From contig OU015655.1 in NCBI GenBank assembly GCA_907165275.2, positions 2,802,501 through 2,866,500 on the forward strand: a DNA stretch of 64,000 nucleotides, in the 5' to 3' direction. The DNA comes from Zygaena filipendulae. Lineage: Eukaryota; Arthropoda; Insecta; Lepidoptera; Zygaenidae. The translations under genes and the position numbers were made by a program. Shown piece after piece: positions 10,907-25,900 of the stretch (positions within the stretch are counted from its first letter, which is position 1; each line of letters starts with the position of its first letter). The notes under the pieces were generated by a model. It saw only the letters and a program-made list of their open reading frames with translations, ran no database searches and was not told the origin of the DNA.

Positions 10907-13900
10907 CTGTAAAGAAAAAAAATACCTACATTGTAAAATATTATTTTTATAAACAGTTAGGTACAGTGAAATTTCTTCGCCATTAATCTCGCAAATAATA
11001 ACAACAACAATAAACAAAGAAACAACAATAGGTATCGACACACAATATCAGTCGCAGCGCTAATGCTAGTAGGTATTCAATATTTTATACTAATATTATA
11101 AAGAGGTAAATACAAAGTCGCTTTTCCAAAAGGTTTACTCCTATATATAAGTATAGAATGTTCCCGTAGGAATATAAAAATTCGCGCGGTTAAAACCACA
11201 AGAAACAGTAATAAAAGAAAAAAGATTTCGCACAGACAACAAGCTGTAGGTAGGTAAATATAATTCTCAGTTGTAAATAAAGTAGAGCAACACGTATATG
11301 TAAGTGCTCTACATAGTTGTGTAGGCAGTAGGAACAGGTTTCGAATCTCACCCGAAGATTTGATCTTGCCTATAAGCATGTCCAGCACTATGAAGGTGCC
11401 AGTTCGACCGACGCCGGCCGAGCAATGCACGCAGAGTATATTCTGAAATAGCAAATTAATTATTTATTCAAGAGGCTAGATGTCAAAAAAAGTTGTTCTT
11501 ATAAGCCGCGTCAGCAATTAATTATAAGGCACATGAGATTGGAAGTTTGATTTGCCTAATTTGTTTGATATGTTATGTAAATTGAGCTTATGTGTAACTA
11601 AAATTTAGATTACAGTGAAATTAAGCACGGTAATAATCACAGTACATTACCATTTACATTACATATTATTATCTTTTGGACTGGTGGTTAACGATATTGA
11701 AGAAACGGTATGATTAAAAGTAGGTAAGGTATATGTACATTTTAGTCGTTAACATAGGTAGATAGGTATCTACCTGTTCTGGAGCGTCATCACTTTGTGA
11801 TATTTGATACATCTTTCTGTTGATGTCATCAATAAAAGATAACACGCCGTCGGGGTCCGTGGGAGCGCTGTGGTCCGGCCATGTCTGCAAAGATATAAGT
11901 AAATGACCTATAGTGATTAATCACGTACATATATTGCTCGGGAAATATGACGGGCTACGTGACACATACCTACTTATTCAAATTTTATTATTTATTAAAT
12001 TATAGTCTGGTCATTATGAATATTGCTACTTAACTGTTGGGAAATTTGATAACTCAAGTAGAAATAAAAAAAAATCCATTAAAAATTATAAAATAAATTA
12101 TCTTAGTTTGGAGTCTTAGCTCGGTTAGGTTTGCACTGCTAACTGACACAAATGGTCCATCATCGTAGTACTTTTATATGATTTAATTGTTAGTAGGTAC
12201 CTATCGAATCATAATTATAAAACACAGTTCACAGTCACAGTTGGTGTAACATTCGACTGAGACTATGATGATGGCTGACCATTTGTTTTTGATAATTTTG
12301 ATTTCATATCAGTAAACATGAAAACATATGAATAAATAATGAAGTAGAATTCCCGGACTGCTTATAAAGCCCATAAAATCTTACCGTGTACTGATACTGG
12401 TAAATAGACCTGCACACATTTTTATCGTCATGGACATAGAATTCTCTTATCAAATAGTCCTCGTAAAATGTCTCCGATATAGATTTGACGGTCACATTTC
12501 CATACCTCTCTTCTAGACCTGATAATGGCCAATATCGTTCGCATTTTTTCTGTTGAACAAAAGTAAAAATATAACTTGTGATATCCGAAGAAGTTTACCT
12601 GTATGTAAAACTAGCTGTGCCCCGCAGTTTCACCCATGTGAAAATCCCGTTAAAATTGGTCCGGCCAATTTAGAGATTAGCCGGAACAAACAGAAAGACA
12701 GAAAGAAAAAAAATAAAAAATTGCTGTTATTTCGGAATTTTCACTTCAATTTTATCATTGCATAAAACGATTGAATTTTATAGTTTATTCCGATTTTCTT
12801 TTTCCTTCTGAATAAATTTTTAAAAGAAAATTTTACGGAACTTATAACTGGTATGATCAATGGTGTTATTACAAAAAAGGACCTAAAGCAGACGATGAAC
12901 CCGTGCTTAAGAGATATTATGTAAATATAGTCGGTTAAAAATTACTACAGAAATCTTTTCAACACGAGATAAATGGCTGTTTAAATTTTTCAGAACACCA
13001 ATAATATAGTCTTTGTGGTGTGTGAAATATCCTTACCTTTCCGTTTTCAATTTCGTTAGTGACCATGACTATGCATCTGACGTCATCCTGCCATATCATC
13101 CGCCAGAAGTCATCTATGGTATTCGGAAGGCAGCCTTGCGTCGCGATGTACGTTTTGTCCTTCACTGTTATGAATAAAACCAAAATTATGTACATTTATC
13201 TAGACTCTAGAGCCACAGTGTAGTATGGCAGGTCCAAAGTCTAGACCAGCCATACTACACCTGTAGCTCCGAAATTTTGGAGTGGCCCACCCACTTACGG
13301 ACTGAAGATACGAGAAAGATTGGACGAAATTTTGAAAAAAAAAAGTTTATAGCTAATATCAGGGATCTCGTTAAATCTTTAAAATACCTACATTTAAATA
13401 ATTTTTTTTTAAACAACATTTGGCTGCAGCGCCATGGTTAAATAGAGTTTTAGAAGCCAAGTAAATAAGGTTGAGTAGGTAGGTATTATGGCTGTTCTAC
13501 AATATATGAATCTTATTGTTATGATTTTCCACTAACTTCTGTATTTTTACGAGCTTTTCGCTGTCGAAAGTTGACTACCGTCAGTCAACCTTCGACAGCG
13601 AAAAGCATCGGCTTTTGTGCAAACGTATGAAAAGTGCAAAAAAAAATGATTTCAGGAGTTTACTAAATGGGTTGTAGGTAGATAGATGGATAAAAAATAA
13701 AGATCGAATTAGCGAGTAATTTACAAAAATACTTCAGCGCTATAATTATCTGAATAAGCTAATCGTTAATATAATAATTTCATTACCTATATCCTGGTAC
13801 AAGTTGCCGTTCATTTTGTCCATCTTTATGCACCTTTTGATCTCTCTCAGGGCCTCGTCCGACAAAGACTTCGAGACTAAAGGTGTGAGTTTCTTCGGCT

Positions 13901-16900
13901 CAACAGTTGGTCTTAGAGCTGTAAAATTATTGTATGTTAGAACTGAAACTAAAAGTTTGCATTATTGGTGATACTTCAAAAGGAAAAAAAATCTATTGAG
14001 TATAATTATTATGTTTGTCTATTTGTGCACACGTAATTCGAAAATAAAAGCACAGAAGTGAACCGAGTTTTCACTGACGACTCGCATAGAGTCAAATTTA
14101 AGGTTTAGGCATTGTAGCGTCACGCCAAATTAATTGGATTTAGGCATTATTTTTGAAAATTTATACCTGTTGTTCTGTTTCGAAACGTCAGCATTTGCAA
14201 ATAACAGAGAATCACCTCTAATTCTTTTATGTACACCTGGTATTTTTAGGTAGGTATTTTAATCTATGAAAATATTTAGGAAAACCATTAAGTTCACGGG
14301 GTGACAGTCGCTGGCAACTTTTAAATACTAACGCAGATGCAGCTTTACTAATTTATTTAGGCGATTACTTAAAATATCAGGATTTGAATCTTAGAGTTTT
14401 GGAAGATAAATAAAATAGCACTATTGCCCAGAAAAGAGTGTGAGCCAACTCACGGAAGACTAGCCAGTATCTGTTACGATTGAGAAATGAAGAAATCTTA
14501 TATAATTATAATTAGGTACCTACAATAGGAGCAACAGGTAGCTGGGTGACACGTTCATCGAATATCATTGGTAAGAGTAGGTAATAGGTTCCGTTCACAC
14601 TGCCATACATTCACAGATATCATTTAATGCACTATACTCATAGACATAAACAATTAAACATAGCTATAACATTATATATTTTATTCAGAAAAAAGACAAC
14701 ACAGCATATTTTAAAACACTACCTACTACCTACAGGCTACATACTCGTACTGTATACCTACTCTTAATTGGTACTGGTGTAACAGTGGTAAACCTTCTTT
14801 CTCGCTAATATAGTATATATTATTAAACAATGCAAATCATATGTCGAATTTCCCTTTTACTTTTCGTTCTCTTTGTTTTCATATACCACAACAGACAATA
14901 GAAAAAATTGGAACCAATACGCCTTTAAATTTGGTCATAGTAAATTCAATTTTTCATCAAAATTATTATATCTTTGGATTCGATAATCCTGAATTCTCTT
15001 AGCAATAGTAATTGTACGTTTTGGGTTTCTTATACACACTGTGTGCGTGTGTGTGTGCAAAAAAAAAGTATTTTTTCTGATTTGATTTTCAGAAGTGTCG
15101 AAAATTTCAACTTTATAACGGACAAACTAAAATATGTTAGGTATCTATATAAGATTGTTTGAAGTAATTGTTAAAGACTAGCTGTCCCCCGCGTTGTCAC
15201 CCGCGATCATTTAGGAGTTCCCGCGGGAATTCCAGAAAAAAACTATACATATAAACCTTCCTCATGAATCACTCTAGCTATTGGTGAAAATCGCATGAAA
15301 ATGCATTCAGTAGAGTTTGAGTTTATCGCGAACAGATAGACAGACGCATCGGAGGGCTTTGTTTCATAACATTAAAGGATCATGATAAAAAAATTTATGA
15401 AGTGAGTGTTATGGATATATATAATTAATAATTATGTAAATTATTTTGAACCATATCCGCTGTAGCCGTACCCTAACATATATCATCATCTTATACTCAG
15501 AATGCAGCAGTTGACGTGACAATACTAGCGTATGCTCAACGATGAGCAACAGATGGCATATTATGCACATGTATCTACATATACATATACACACAGAGCA
15601 AATAAATTAACTAGAGAGGGCATGTAGAGGCAGGCGCGCCACCTTTGCGAGGAAAGTTAGAGCAAACTTCTTTTGCTGCCCTCAGACCAAATAAGAAGTT
15701 GCTGCCATCCCAAGTATATTTACCACAACATTCTCAAAACTGTGAATTTTGCAAAACTGACTAAGTAAAAACATAACCATTTCTTTAGGTTAATGAATGT
15801 TTTAGTGCGTGATGAATAGTTTTGTGTGCGAAAATCACCCGGCGACACTGGTTTTCATCTGTTTTCCCTTTCCAGTCTAGACTTCACTTTTTTCCACTTC
15901 CGTGTTTATTTGTCCATACTATTAATTATTATAGGTATATACATATAATAACAGGTAGTATATTAAATTTTGCTTGGTTTCAACTTCACAAGCTTACAGC
16001 GTAGTGTGGGATTGACGACCCGATTGGCGCAATGGTTACCATGCCTGCCCGCTAATCAAGAGGTTCCGGGTTCGATTCCCGGTGGGGGTGGACTTTGTGT
16101 GATGAACATAGGGTTCCATTTTCCAGTCTGGGTGTGTATATATATATCTATAGTATAATATATATGTAATAATATGTGTAGTATATACCACGTTTGCTTG
16201 ATTTCCACGACACAAGCTTATAGCTTGGTGTGGGATCAAGTAGATCTGTGTGTTGTGAAGTGGATTATTATATTGTTTTATTATATAATATTATAATTAG
16301 CTCTGTGAGTTGTGAAGGGGTAAATTATCATTGTGCGTTCAAGGGGTGGGTTCTCTAAATCTGATAACTTACAGTGCACACTGTTGAGGCTCTCATTGGA
16401 TGAAGATGAGGAGGAATCGCACAGCCTGGAGGAGCGGATGTAGTTAGCGTTGACGTAGTCACTGCAGGGTGTGTCGTCACTTCCGCGCAGCACCACGCGC
16501 GTTTGGTCGTCTGTCGAAGAAATAGCCTTTGAAATCAAGATAGGTAGGTGCATATTATATACTACTTGTACATGATGATTTTTAGCAACTTTTATTCACG
16601 GCTGGAATTTAGTAGGTATAGGACAAAAATTGCGTTGTTGAGGATGTTTTTGCTTCGAATTTTGGTGACTCTGTAGTGGTCCTATTCGATTCTAACCTAG
16701 CACGTCGATATGCAATTACAAAACAACGGCGTTTTCGGTTTTCGGCATTTTACAAACTAGGCGTTTGTGTTTTGTATTACAAAATTTGGCTAGTGGTGTT
16801 GCCCCGTACTCACAAGGCAAAACGTTGCCGTATCTATTTTTGGTAATGTTCTCCGTTTTAGTTCCCTCGTTGGCGGTGAAGATGTGTCGCTCCCCGAGTC

Positions 16901-19900
16901 TCCACAGCGACTGGAACTCCCCATCGACACCGTATCTGTAGCATAACTGCTGTGATTCCTCCATCATCTGGAGGAAGAAATAACAAGTAATTAAAAAAGC
17001 TGCAGCTTAAACAGACACAACTTCTAGAATGAATTCAAATGCAGCGTGAAAACAATGAAATTCTTCGGATTATTATATTTATTTAGTGCGTGGTTTATGT
17101 TTTTTTTTTTATAAAAGGAAATCTATTATACTAATAGGCATGTTGACTAATTTTTAATTTTTAGTCCGTCTTGTAGATTATTAAAAAATATTGGACACGT
17201 ATTTTTTCTTTTTTTACGTAATCAAAAAATAACGGTGATATATTGAGTTGAAATTTCGCGTGACGTCACTATTCTGACAGTTTGTATAGCGGTTTTAGCG
17301 GTTAGTGACGTCACGACCCCCTCACCCTAAACTTTAATGCGCTTTATCTCTGTATATATTAATATATTTGAAAAAGCAAAAAATATGTGTCTATTGTTTT
17401 TTTATTTTCTAACTGACGGACTAGTTGGAATTTTGATTTTCAAAAGTAGTCCACATCCCCATTAAACAGTACCACTAAATTATCAAAGTCTACTGGTAGT
17501 TGTCAGTCAAAATTTCAGAATCAGATACCTCGGGTACTAAAGGGTTCCCGAAAAGGATTAGCTGTCAAAGCTGCACTGGACTGGATCAGATTTGGTAAAT
17601 TTTTATGTGTAATTCTAATCAGGGCCCTTATTCACTATGACCATAACACACCGCGCTAAGACGCTGCAAAAACTGTCTTTCCCTCGTAATCAATTTCTAT
17701 TTTATTTTTATTTATTTATTTATTCAAAGAAGTTTTACTGCAAAAAATATATTTACAACGTTTCTTATGGCATAAAGAATAATAATTTCTAATATCTTGG
17801 CATCTAGAACGTTTGAAAATGCGTTTATGGAACGCGCGGTATGGGCAAGGAATGTTATTGGTCATAGTGAATAAGAGCCCTGGACTGTACGTTTCCCTTA
17901 TCCGTATAGGTACGGTATAGGTATGAATATAAAAGCGAAAGGTCACTAATGCACATAAACTAAACACGAAATCTTTAAAACTAATAGACTTATGAAGCTG
18001 AAATTTGGCAGGTAGGTAGTAGTAGTAGTAGTACAGGATACGTCAGCTAAAAACGGATTCCACGGAGTTCCTTCGGGAACACTCGGGGTACAGCTAATTA
18101 AGCATAGGTAGATACGTAAACATGAAACAGGAGGAAGCAAGAAAGAAAATCAAAATTGATCCGATTTTATCTAACAATCTAGCTGTTTGCCACGGGATTA
18201 ATTTATTTCGGGAATTAAGGGTAGTACCCTACCTACCCTATTTCCTTTTCTGTACTCCTTGAATACCTACGTGTAGTCCTGACGTATTCTCTAAATTACG
18301 GGTACGCAAAAACCCATCCGGGATAAAAGTGGGTACCCTATGTTCTTTTGAACCCTTGATGTTGTATGCAAATTTTGATTATGATGGGTCTAGCCGTTAA
18401 GCCGTAAAAGCGTAACAAACAAATTCACTTTCGCATTTATAATAAGGACTAGCTGTTCCCCGCTGTTTCATACGCGTTAATTTTGGAATTCCCGTAGGAA
18501 TTCCGGGATAAAAAGTAGCTTGTGTCCTTTTCTGTACCCCTGACAACGTGTATGCAAAATTTCGTGGGGATCGGTTAAGCCGTGAAAGCGTAACAAACCA
18601 ACAAACTCACTTTTGAACTTTATAATATTATCTAGTAAGGATATCTTACGCGCATTTCCTGGACTTTTCGGTCAAAGTCGCGAGCCCTGATGCATGTGCC
18701 GCTCACTGGCTGCAGTAGCCTCAGCACGTCCCCGGAGGCCTCGGTCATGGGGTAGTTCCGGTAGTGCTCGATCAGGCCGACGAGGTCGTCGAACTGCTCA
18801 TCGCTCCCCACGTTATATTTGTCGTGCTGAACAAACACAAAGCATAAAATAAATATAAGTATCTAGTGCAAAATAATAGTAACACTTCACCCATCGCTAT
18901 TTCGTTTAAACACTGACAAATTGTTGTCTTACACGCTAGACCAGTGGTGCCCAACTGACCTTAATATCGCTCCAAGGGCTATTTTGAAAACCCCGATACG
19001 CCACGCGGGCACCGCCGAGTTGATAAAAAAAACGTAAGTGATATAAAGGAAACTATCTACATTATACAATTACACCACTTTTTATTTATTATGCTAATGT
19101 GAGCAGATTTGTGTATTCCTTAACCGATTTGTTCGCGGGCGCCTAGAAAACAGGCCGCGGGCTACCAGGTGCCCGCGAGTTGGGCACCACTGCGCTAGAC
19201 TAAAAAAGGGAAGTAAGATATAGACAGGATAGTTGGCGCGGGGCGTGACAATTTGGTTTACGAAATTAGAATGCGTAATAATTTTTCTTGAGTGATTTCA
19301 TTATGGGTAGTAAACCTTATATATTCATTCAAATAGTTGGTAAGATTGGGCGGGCATGTTGACTAATTTTTATTTTTTAGTCCGTCTTGTAGATTATTCA
19401 AAAATATTGGACACGTATTTTTTCTTTTTTTACGTAATCAAAAAATAATGGCGATATATTGAGTTGAAATTTCGCGTGACGTCACTATTCTGACAGTTTG
19501 TATGGCGGTTTTGCGGTTAGGGACGTCACGACCTCCTCATCCTAAACTTTAATGCGCTTTATCTCTGTATATTTTAATTTATTTAAAAAAGCAAAAAATA
19601 CGTGTCTATTGTTTTTTTATTTTCTAACTGACGGACTAATTAGAATTTTGTTTTTCAATAGTAGTCAACATCCCTTACGTCGTGGGTTGAATTTATAGAA
19701 GGTACGTAAACCGTTCTCCGCGGCTTTACTCACGTGAACTTCTGTTTTGCCTCGTGAACTCATGATATTGTTTGTGTGTGATAAATAAAAACAGAAACCA
19801 AAATAAAAAAATCGAAACACCTGTTTTGACCTCTATCACGATAGTAATATTCACTGCGACAGCGAACTTTAATGAACATTTTATATACAGACACCGCGAC

Positions 19901-22900
19901 TACCCTACGGAAAAACAAAGCAACTGACGTTTTTTTTCCAAATGAGTTTTTTTTTTATATTTTTGGCCCTTTTCATGCATAACGGACGTTCCTGCATATA
20001 GTATTAGAGAACTATAAATTAAACTATGGGAGACTTTTTAAATAAAGTGATTTTCGTTTTTTTTCTCCTGCTGTAAAATTTATTCCGCTGCAATTAATTT
20101 GTTTTCCGTACGGCAGCCGACCGTCCCATGACAATATTTTTCTATGTAGGTAGGTACTTGTGTGTACGTCGCAAGCAATATGTATATTTTGTCCGATCGG
20201 TCGCGGTCGGCATTTTGCATAGTGCCAAGGATTAAAAATGCGGTGGTTATAGTCGGAATCCGCTACAACTTGGCTCCCTTGCCGCTGACCATTTATTTAT
20301 CTCACGTTAAGGTACTCGCAAAAAAAATTCGGCAAGTGTAGATTGGCGAATTATACTTTGACGAGACGCTGTTTGTAAACGAACGAATTATACAAATTAC
20401 CTACATCAATACCCTTTCGGGCTTAAGTGTCATGTATAATGTTGTTAATGTATTTGTTTTTTTCTGAAGTAAATAAATTAAAAAAAAAAAGCAACAAATA
20501 TTACTAGGTGGACTAACAGTGCCATGGAAGAATTATATTTCAACAAATAGGTAAGTAAAGATAATTCTTTGGTATAAAAATTACTGAATTCTAAAATTCA
20601 AAACAGGAGATGCAAAAACGCTCTGCGATACCATTTCGACCTTCAAGTGTTTTTTTTTTCGTTTCGATTTATTGTGTAGACAACTACTGATATCACACCT
20701 ACTTAGGTAAAATGCGTCGTTGTTTTGTCGCTTGTCCAAAATGGTACGTGCGCGAATAACCACGGTCAGACCTCAATATGACTGACAACATTGACCTTGA
20801 GTCACTACGTAGAGGTCTCTACTTAAAGCTGTAGCAAAAGTGGGATTATAATTCGGTGAATTATTCTCTGCAAGTTAAGGCAAATTTTCATCTGCGAACT
20901 GCGATGCGACGAACGTACATAAAAAACCCGTCTGCGCACGTGATAGAAATAGTAATTTGTGTATACTTGGGCGAATTTATTCTCTTTATGACTTCATTAC
21001 GACTGAATTATGGAGTGAAGGTAGTATATAACACAATAGCACATAACTTTTCAATTGCAATGCCAACCTTATAGCACCGTTATAAGAACTATGTATACGT
21101 ATATCAACTCAACTTTGTTAGCACATGCATTGGTAATCACTCTCGGTCGGTACTCGGCAAGTGTTAATTCCCAGATAGGACAGCGTCATTGATTGTCTTT
21201 TAGATTAATCGTGTTCAAGTAGTAGGTATAAGTCAAACATGGCCCAGTAGAGCAACTAAACGCAAAGAAAAAACAAGAAAATTTAATCCCACCAAAAACA
21301 TTTCCGTTTATAAAATGATACCAAGACGAGTCTACTGTCAAAAAGTTATCAGATCTCATGTAGAGCCAAGCTTATAACTCTACACACCCTAACTCTACAA
21401 GGCCTAACTTCTCAAACTCTACACCTTATTCAGACTTGGCCATTTCGCTCCATTCACATGAGCGTAAGGTGAAAAATGTATCTAAGCTGTTAATTGTTTA
21501 TCTGTTATACAAATTCAGTTTTTGCAGTAACGAAACGGCTAAGCCGTTATTATATTCTGACTAAGGTGTAGAATTTGAGCAGTTAGGCCTTGTAGAGTTA
21601 GGGTGTGTAGAGTTATAAGCTTGGCTCTACATGAGATCTGATAACTTTTTGACAGTAAACTCGTCTGGGCATCATTTTATATGAAAATGTTATTGGTGGG
21701 TTTCTTTTCGTAAGTCAGAATTGCGGAATTCTCATACAAACTTCCATCCCATAGTTTAAGGAGTTGGGGAATAAAAGTTACAAGTTTTATAATTTTTTTG
21801 TAGTTTGTGTACTAATACTAGCTTACATGCCAAATTTCAGCTTCCTAGGACATTAGGAAGTACCCTAAGAATTTTGATAATCATCAGTGGGTCTGTGACG
21901 AAATCAGGGTTTTTTTGGATATCAATAAAATGCAATTAAAACTTTATATGTTTAATAAGTCCGCTATTCTCAGTGTTGAGTCCAAAAAGAAGAAAAAAAA
22001 AAAAAAAAAAAAAAAAAAGTCCGCTATTGACAACGTATCCCAAAAATTTCTTTTATCTGGTATATTCCAAACCCAAGTTATAAGGGTTCAAATAAAAGAC
22101 GAAGCGCTTCGAGAAAAGATAGGTAGGTGCTCCGGCTTCGCTTGGCTCGTCTTGGCGGGGGCACTGCCGTGCTTATATACTTATTACCTACCTATGTTAA
22201 TTTTCAGTTTTGTAATTTTGATCTAAAGGTTTATTTATTTATTTATGGGTAGGTACTTATAAAAGGACAACCTTTGTGTGCAAGACTTAAAAGGGAAGGA
22301 AATACAAATAGCGGTCTTAACGCATACTTGAGATCTCTTCCAAACAACCCTTATACAAAGGGAAAATAGATAAGTATACAGATAAGAATCAAAGTCTTGT
22401 TAAAATGTCATCATGCAGTTTCCATTATTTTCTCAATCCTCATCTATTTTAAATTAAAAATCTTTGAATCCACAATTCATTTTTGATTTACTTGAAGAAA
22501 ATTGATCTGGAACCAACTGCAGTAGGTATAGTAGATATGAAAAAATATAATTTAGCATTAGGAATCCATAAATTATTGACATACCTTACTACAAAATTTT
22601 CTCAGCCTACAAAAATAAAGTGCACCAACAAACACAAAAGTAACGCTGATTGATGAACTATTAGAATGCTAAGCGCTATGCTAAAATGCAGTTGTAGGAA
22701 ATGAATCAAGTAGGGCTACTGGTGCATTCAACTTTGAGTGGTATCGACCATATCTGTGTTACCGTCGTGCTGGTTTTTTAAAGAAACCCATGATGATCAA
22801 CGATTTTCTTCCAAGTTTGTTGGGAAACTTGTTAATAAAAATATCTACAAATTGGTTAGGCTACGCACTACTACGCACTAACAGATATCCTAAACAGGTG

Positions 22901-25900
22901 GGTCCCGACTCCCGAATGCCAAATAATACCTAATGGAAAGTTAAGGAAGCGGATAAGTTTGGAAAAACTTGTTAGTTTGAATGATTGTACGTATCATAAA
23001 ATTAAATCATATAAATGTACATTTACTAAATCTGAGTTTATTTCATGTATGAAGGCGGACTTATTCTGCTGGGGATTCCTCCACCTTTGATTCATTGAAA
23101 GAATTTTTTCTCTGTAGTAAACATATTACTTACTTTTACTATATATATCATCTTGTTATTTCCATACCATCGTCCCATCTAAGGCTTGCATATTGGAATC
23201 TCAGTATTCTAAGTAGTAACCTATATCGATTGTTATGAGTCATTCCATCTCAAACACGTAATTAGTCAAATATCACGCGTCCTAAGTCTGAAGGTATAAC
23301 TGTTACTTAATAAGGCAATGGGAATGATGACCATTGAGTCACTGTATTGAACAAGATTTTTCTCAGAATGACAAAACTGAAACAGCTAGGCACGAGCTAT
23401 TTTGTCTAAATAAAAAATAACATGATTTTTAAGCTGCCTACGATATATTTCTTGGAAACTTAAAAGCTTCCTACTTCAAATTTTTATCGTAATATTTCTA
23501 GTTTGACTTCAGACTTAGATTAATTTAAAGTATGTATATGTATAATAATCGTTACAAATATTTCATCTCAAAGATCGCGCCTAAAAGCACGAACAGATTA
23601 ATGACCTTTATGTAGGTACCTTAGGAAACATACCCATATACGTGACCCATTTTTTACAATTTTACTTTTGCAAACAGAGAGTATATAAAAAAAATTGGCT
23701 CACATTTGTCTCGCTCATGTAGCTCGAAAAAGCGCAAGATTTCCCTAGAGAAAACCAAAACGAAAGCTATGAAGTATAATATGACCCCGTGAGCGTCACC
23801 GAGCGAGATATTTTGAAGACAGCCCCTCCCCTCCTCCCCCCTGAACGGGTCACTTATTAATTAGTATGGGTAGTGAGTATGTTACCTTAGGTACTTATTA
23901 CCTATAATTTTATTGAGATCTATGTAGATAGATACCTATACCAAATAAGTAGGTATAAGAATTGGCTCGTGTATTTTATATACCTAATGTAGATATACCT
24001 ACTCGTGTATTAAATAGTTCATATTTGCACGACAAAGTTTATCAACTAAATCAACAACATGTTGCACAACATAAATTAATGAGATAATTTAACGATAAAT
24101 AATAATTGTGAAAATTAATGTGTGTTTGAATAGCATCGAATGAAAGTGTGTCAGAATGCATTATGAAGGCGACCTCGCCGGGGGCACTGGACCTTCGTGT
24201 CAACTTGGTGTCAACGCACACAAAACAATTGAAAGTTCGTTATTACGATATCGACGTATTAAGATGCAAATATCTTTTTTTAGATCCATTTTCAAAGTTT
24301 AACAGAAGTTCCTTGTACCATCGACAGCATTCTATGATTACGGTTACAAAAAAAAATGCAGTTTTTCAAAATGGTAATTTTTTTTTATCTATTTGATATT
24401 TACCTATACGATACCTACTAGCTGTATCTCGCGGCTTCGGTTGCATTAGATTATATCATTGATGTCAATAATTTCTTTATCCATCGGTAACAGTAATTTT
24501 TTTTTCTGGATGAAAGACTGTATGCGAAGTTTCATGATGATAGCGTAACTAAAAACTTAAATTCGTATTTACATTACCTATATAGGATTTCGGATATTCG
24601 TATTTTTTATTTTATATATTGTACATATATAACCTGTCTGCTATATTATATTTATATTCCAAAAATTTTTTAGTTTCATCCAGTTATAAAAGGTGCAAAA
24701 AACCAATCTCTTCCCACATAGATAAATAATAATGGATATGGATTATTGTGACGCGACGTTCGGTGACTACATTTTGGACCAAGTACCAATATTTTCCGCC
24801 TCCACTAAAATGTACAACGTAAATCTTCTCAAATGTTTTTTAATGAAACAAAAAATTCACCATTATAGGTATTAGAGACGAGCTGATCATAACAAATAAT
24901 TGTATCTCATTAAATTTAGACCCGAACGATTTAAGTGTCCATTTACCTACTGTGTTTTCAAAATTATCCCATCCTCTAATTTGTTATGATAAGGATAAAT
25001 ACAAGTAATTAGAGTATACTAACTAGTAACTACTGCTTTACACCAACATTTTTCTGTCTCATTTCACGCTATCGTGTTTTCCTTTTAGGCAATTTTAGGT
25101 TATTAGAAAAAAAAAAACATTCAAGTATTAAGTCCGTATAGTATATCTATTTTAACCTTTACAAGACATCTTTGAAATCTAATTCCACAAGACTTTTGAA
25201 GTGTTGATACGTAATGAAGGCAATGCCATTCAAATCATTGAAATCAATCGATTGATTTAAACAATAAACTATCCCTTTTATTAGCGCTTAGCGCATTACT
25301 TATCTATCAGACGTTATTATAACGGAACTATATTTGAATGACTATTATAAGGGAAATTATTTTGCACACTTATCACATTTAGCATTCCGAGTGCATTAAA
25401 GCATTATTTAAAGTGGAGGTATCATTATTTTGTAATAATAGATAAATATCTACACTTGAATAAAATATTGAGTAAAATATTAAATGCGTTAATCCGTAAC
25501 GAATTGCCTTTACTTGGATATTTCAATTTAATGACAGTCTGTAGACTCTAGCTAGAGGTTTGAAAAAGAGAAGTACTTTTGTCAAAACTTAATTCTTTTG
25601 GTAAGTAGGTACTATACGCCCACGCTGAGGGTAAACACAAATAAATTTTCATCATGGTATGTTTACCCTGACGTGGAAACCAACGATGGAATTATTTGGT
25701 GTAATCATGTAATCATTTGGAGTTAGGAGTCCAAGAGGATCGGTCTGAAAAATATACTCGACCAGGCTAAAATTCGCTGTCGTGAAACCCGTATGATATT
25801 GGTAATTATCTTTTAAATAGGTTACATTTTTCTAACAATCAAAATGGTAATCAATGTGTAAGTATGAGCAATGTTTGAGCTTTGAAAATTAAATTAGGCA

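Noticed and set aside
15970..16239. Reading frames and a tRNA-like B box
   Set aside because: All inside a tRNA-derived SINE; the tRNA 3' half is not present, so it is not a tRNA gene.
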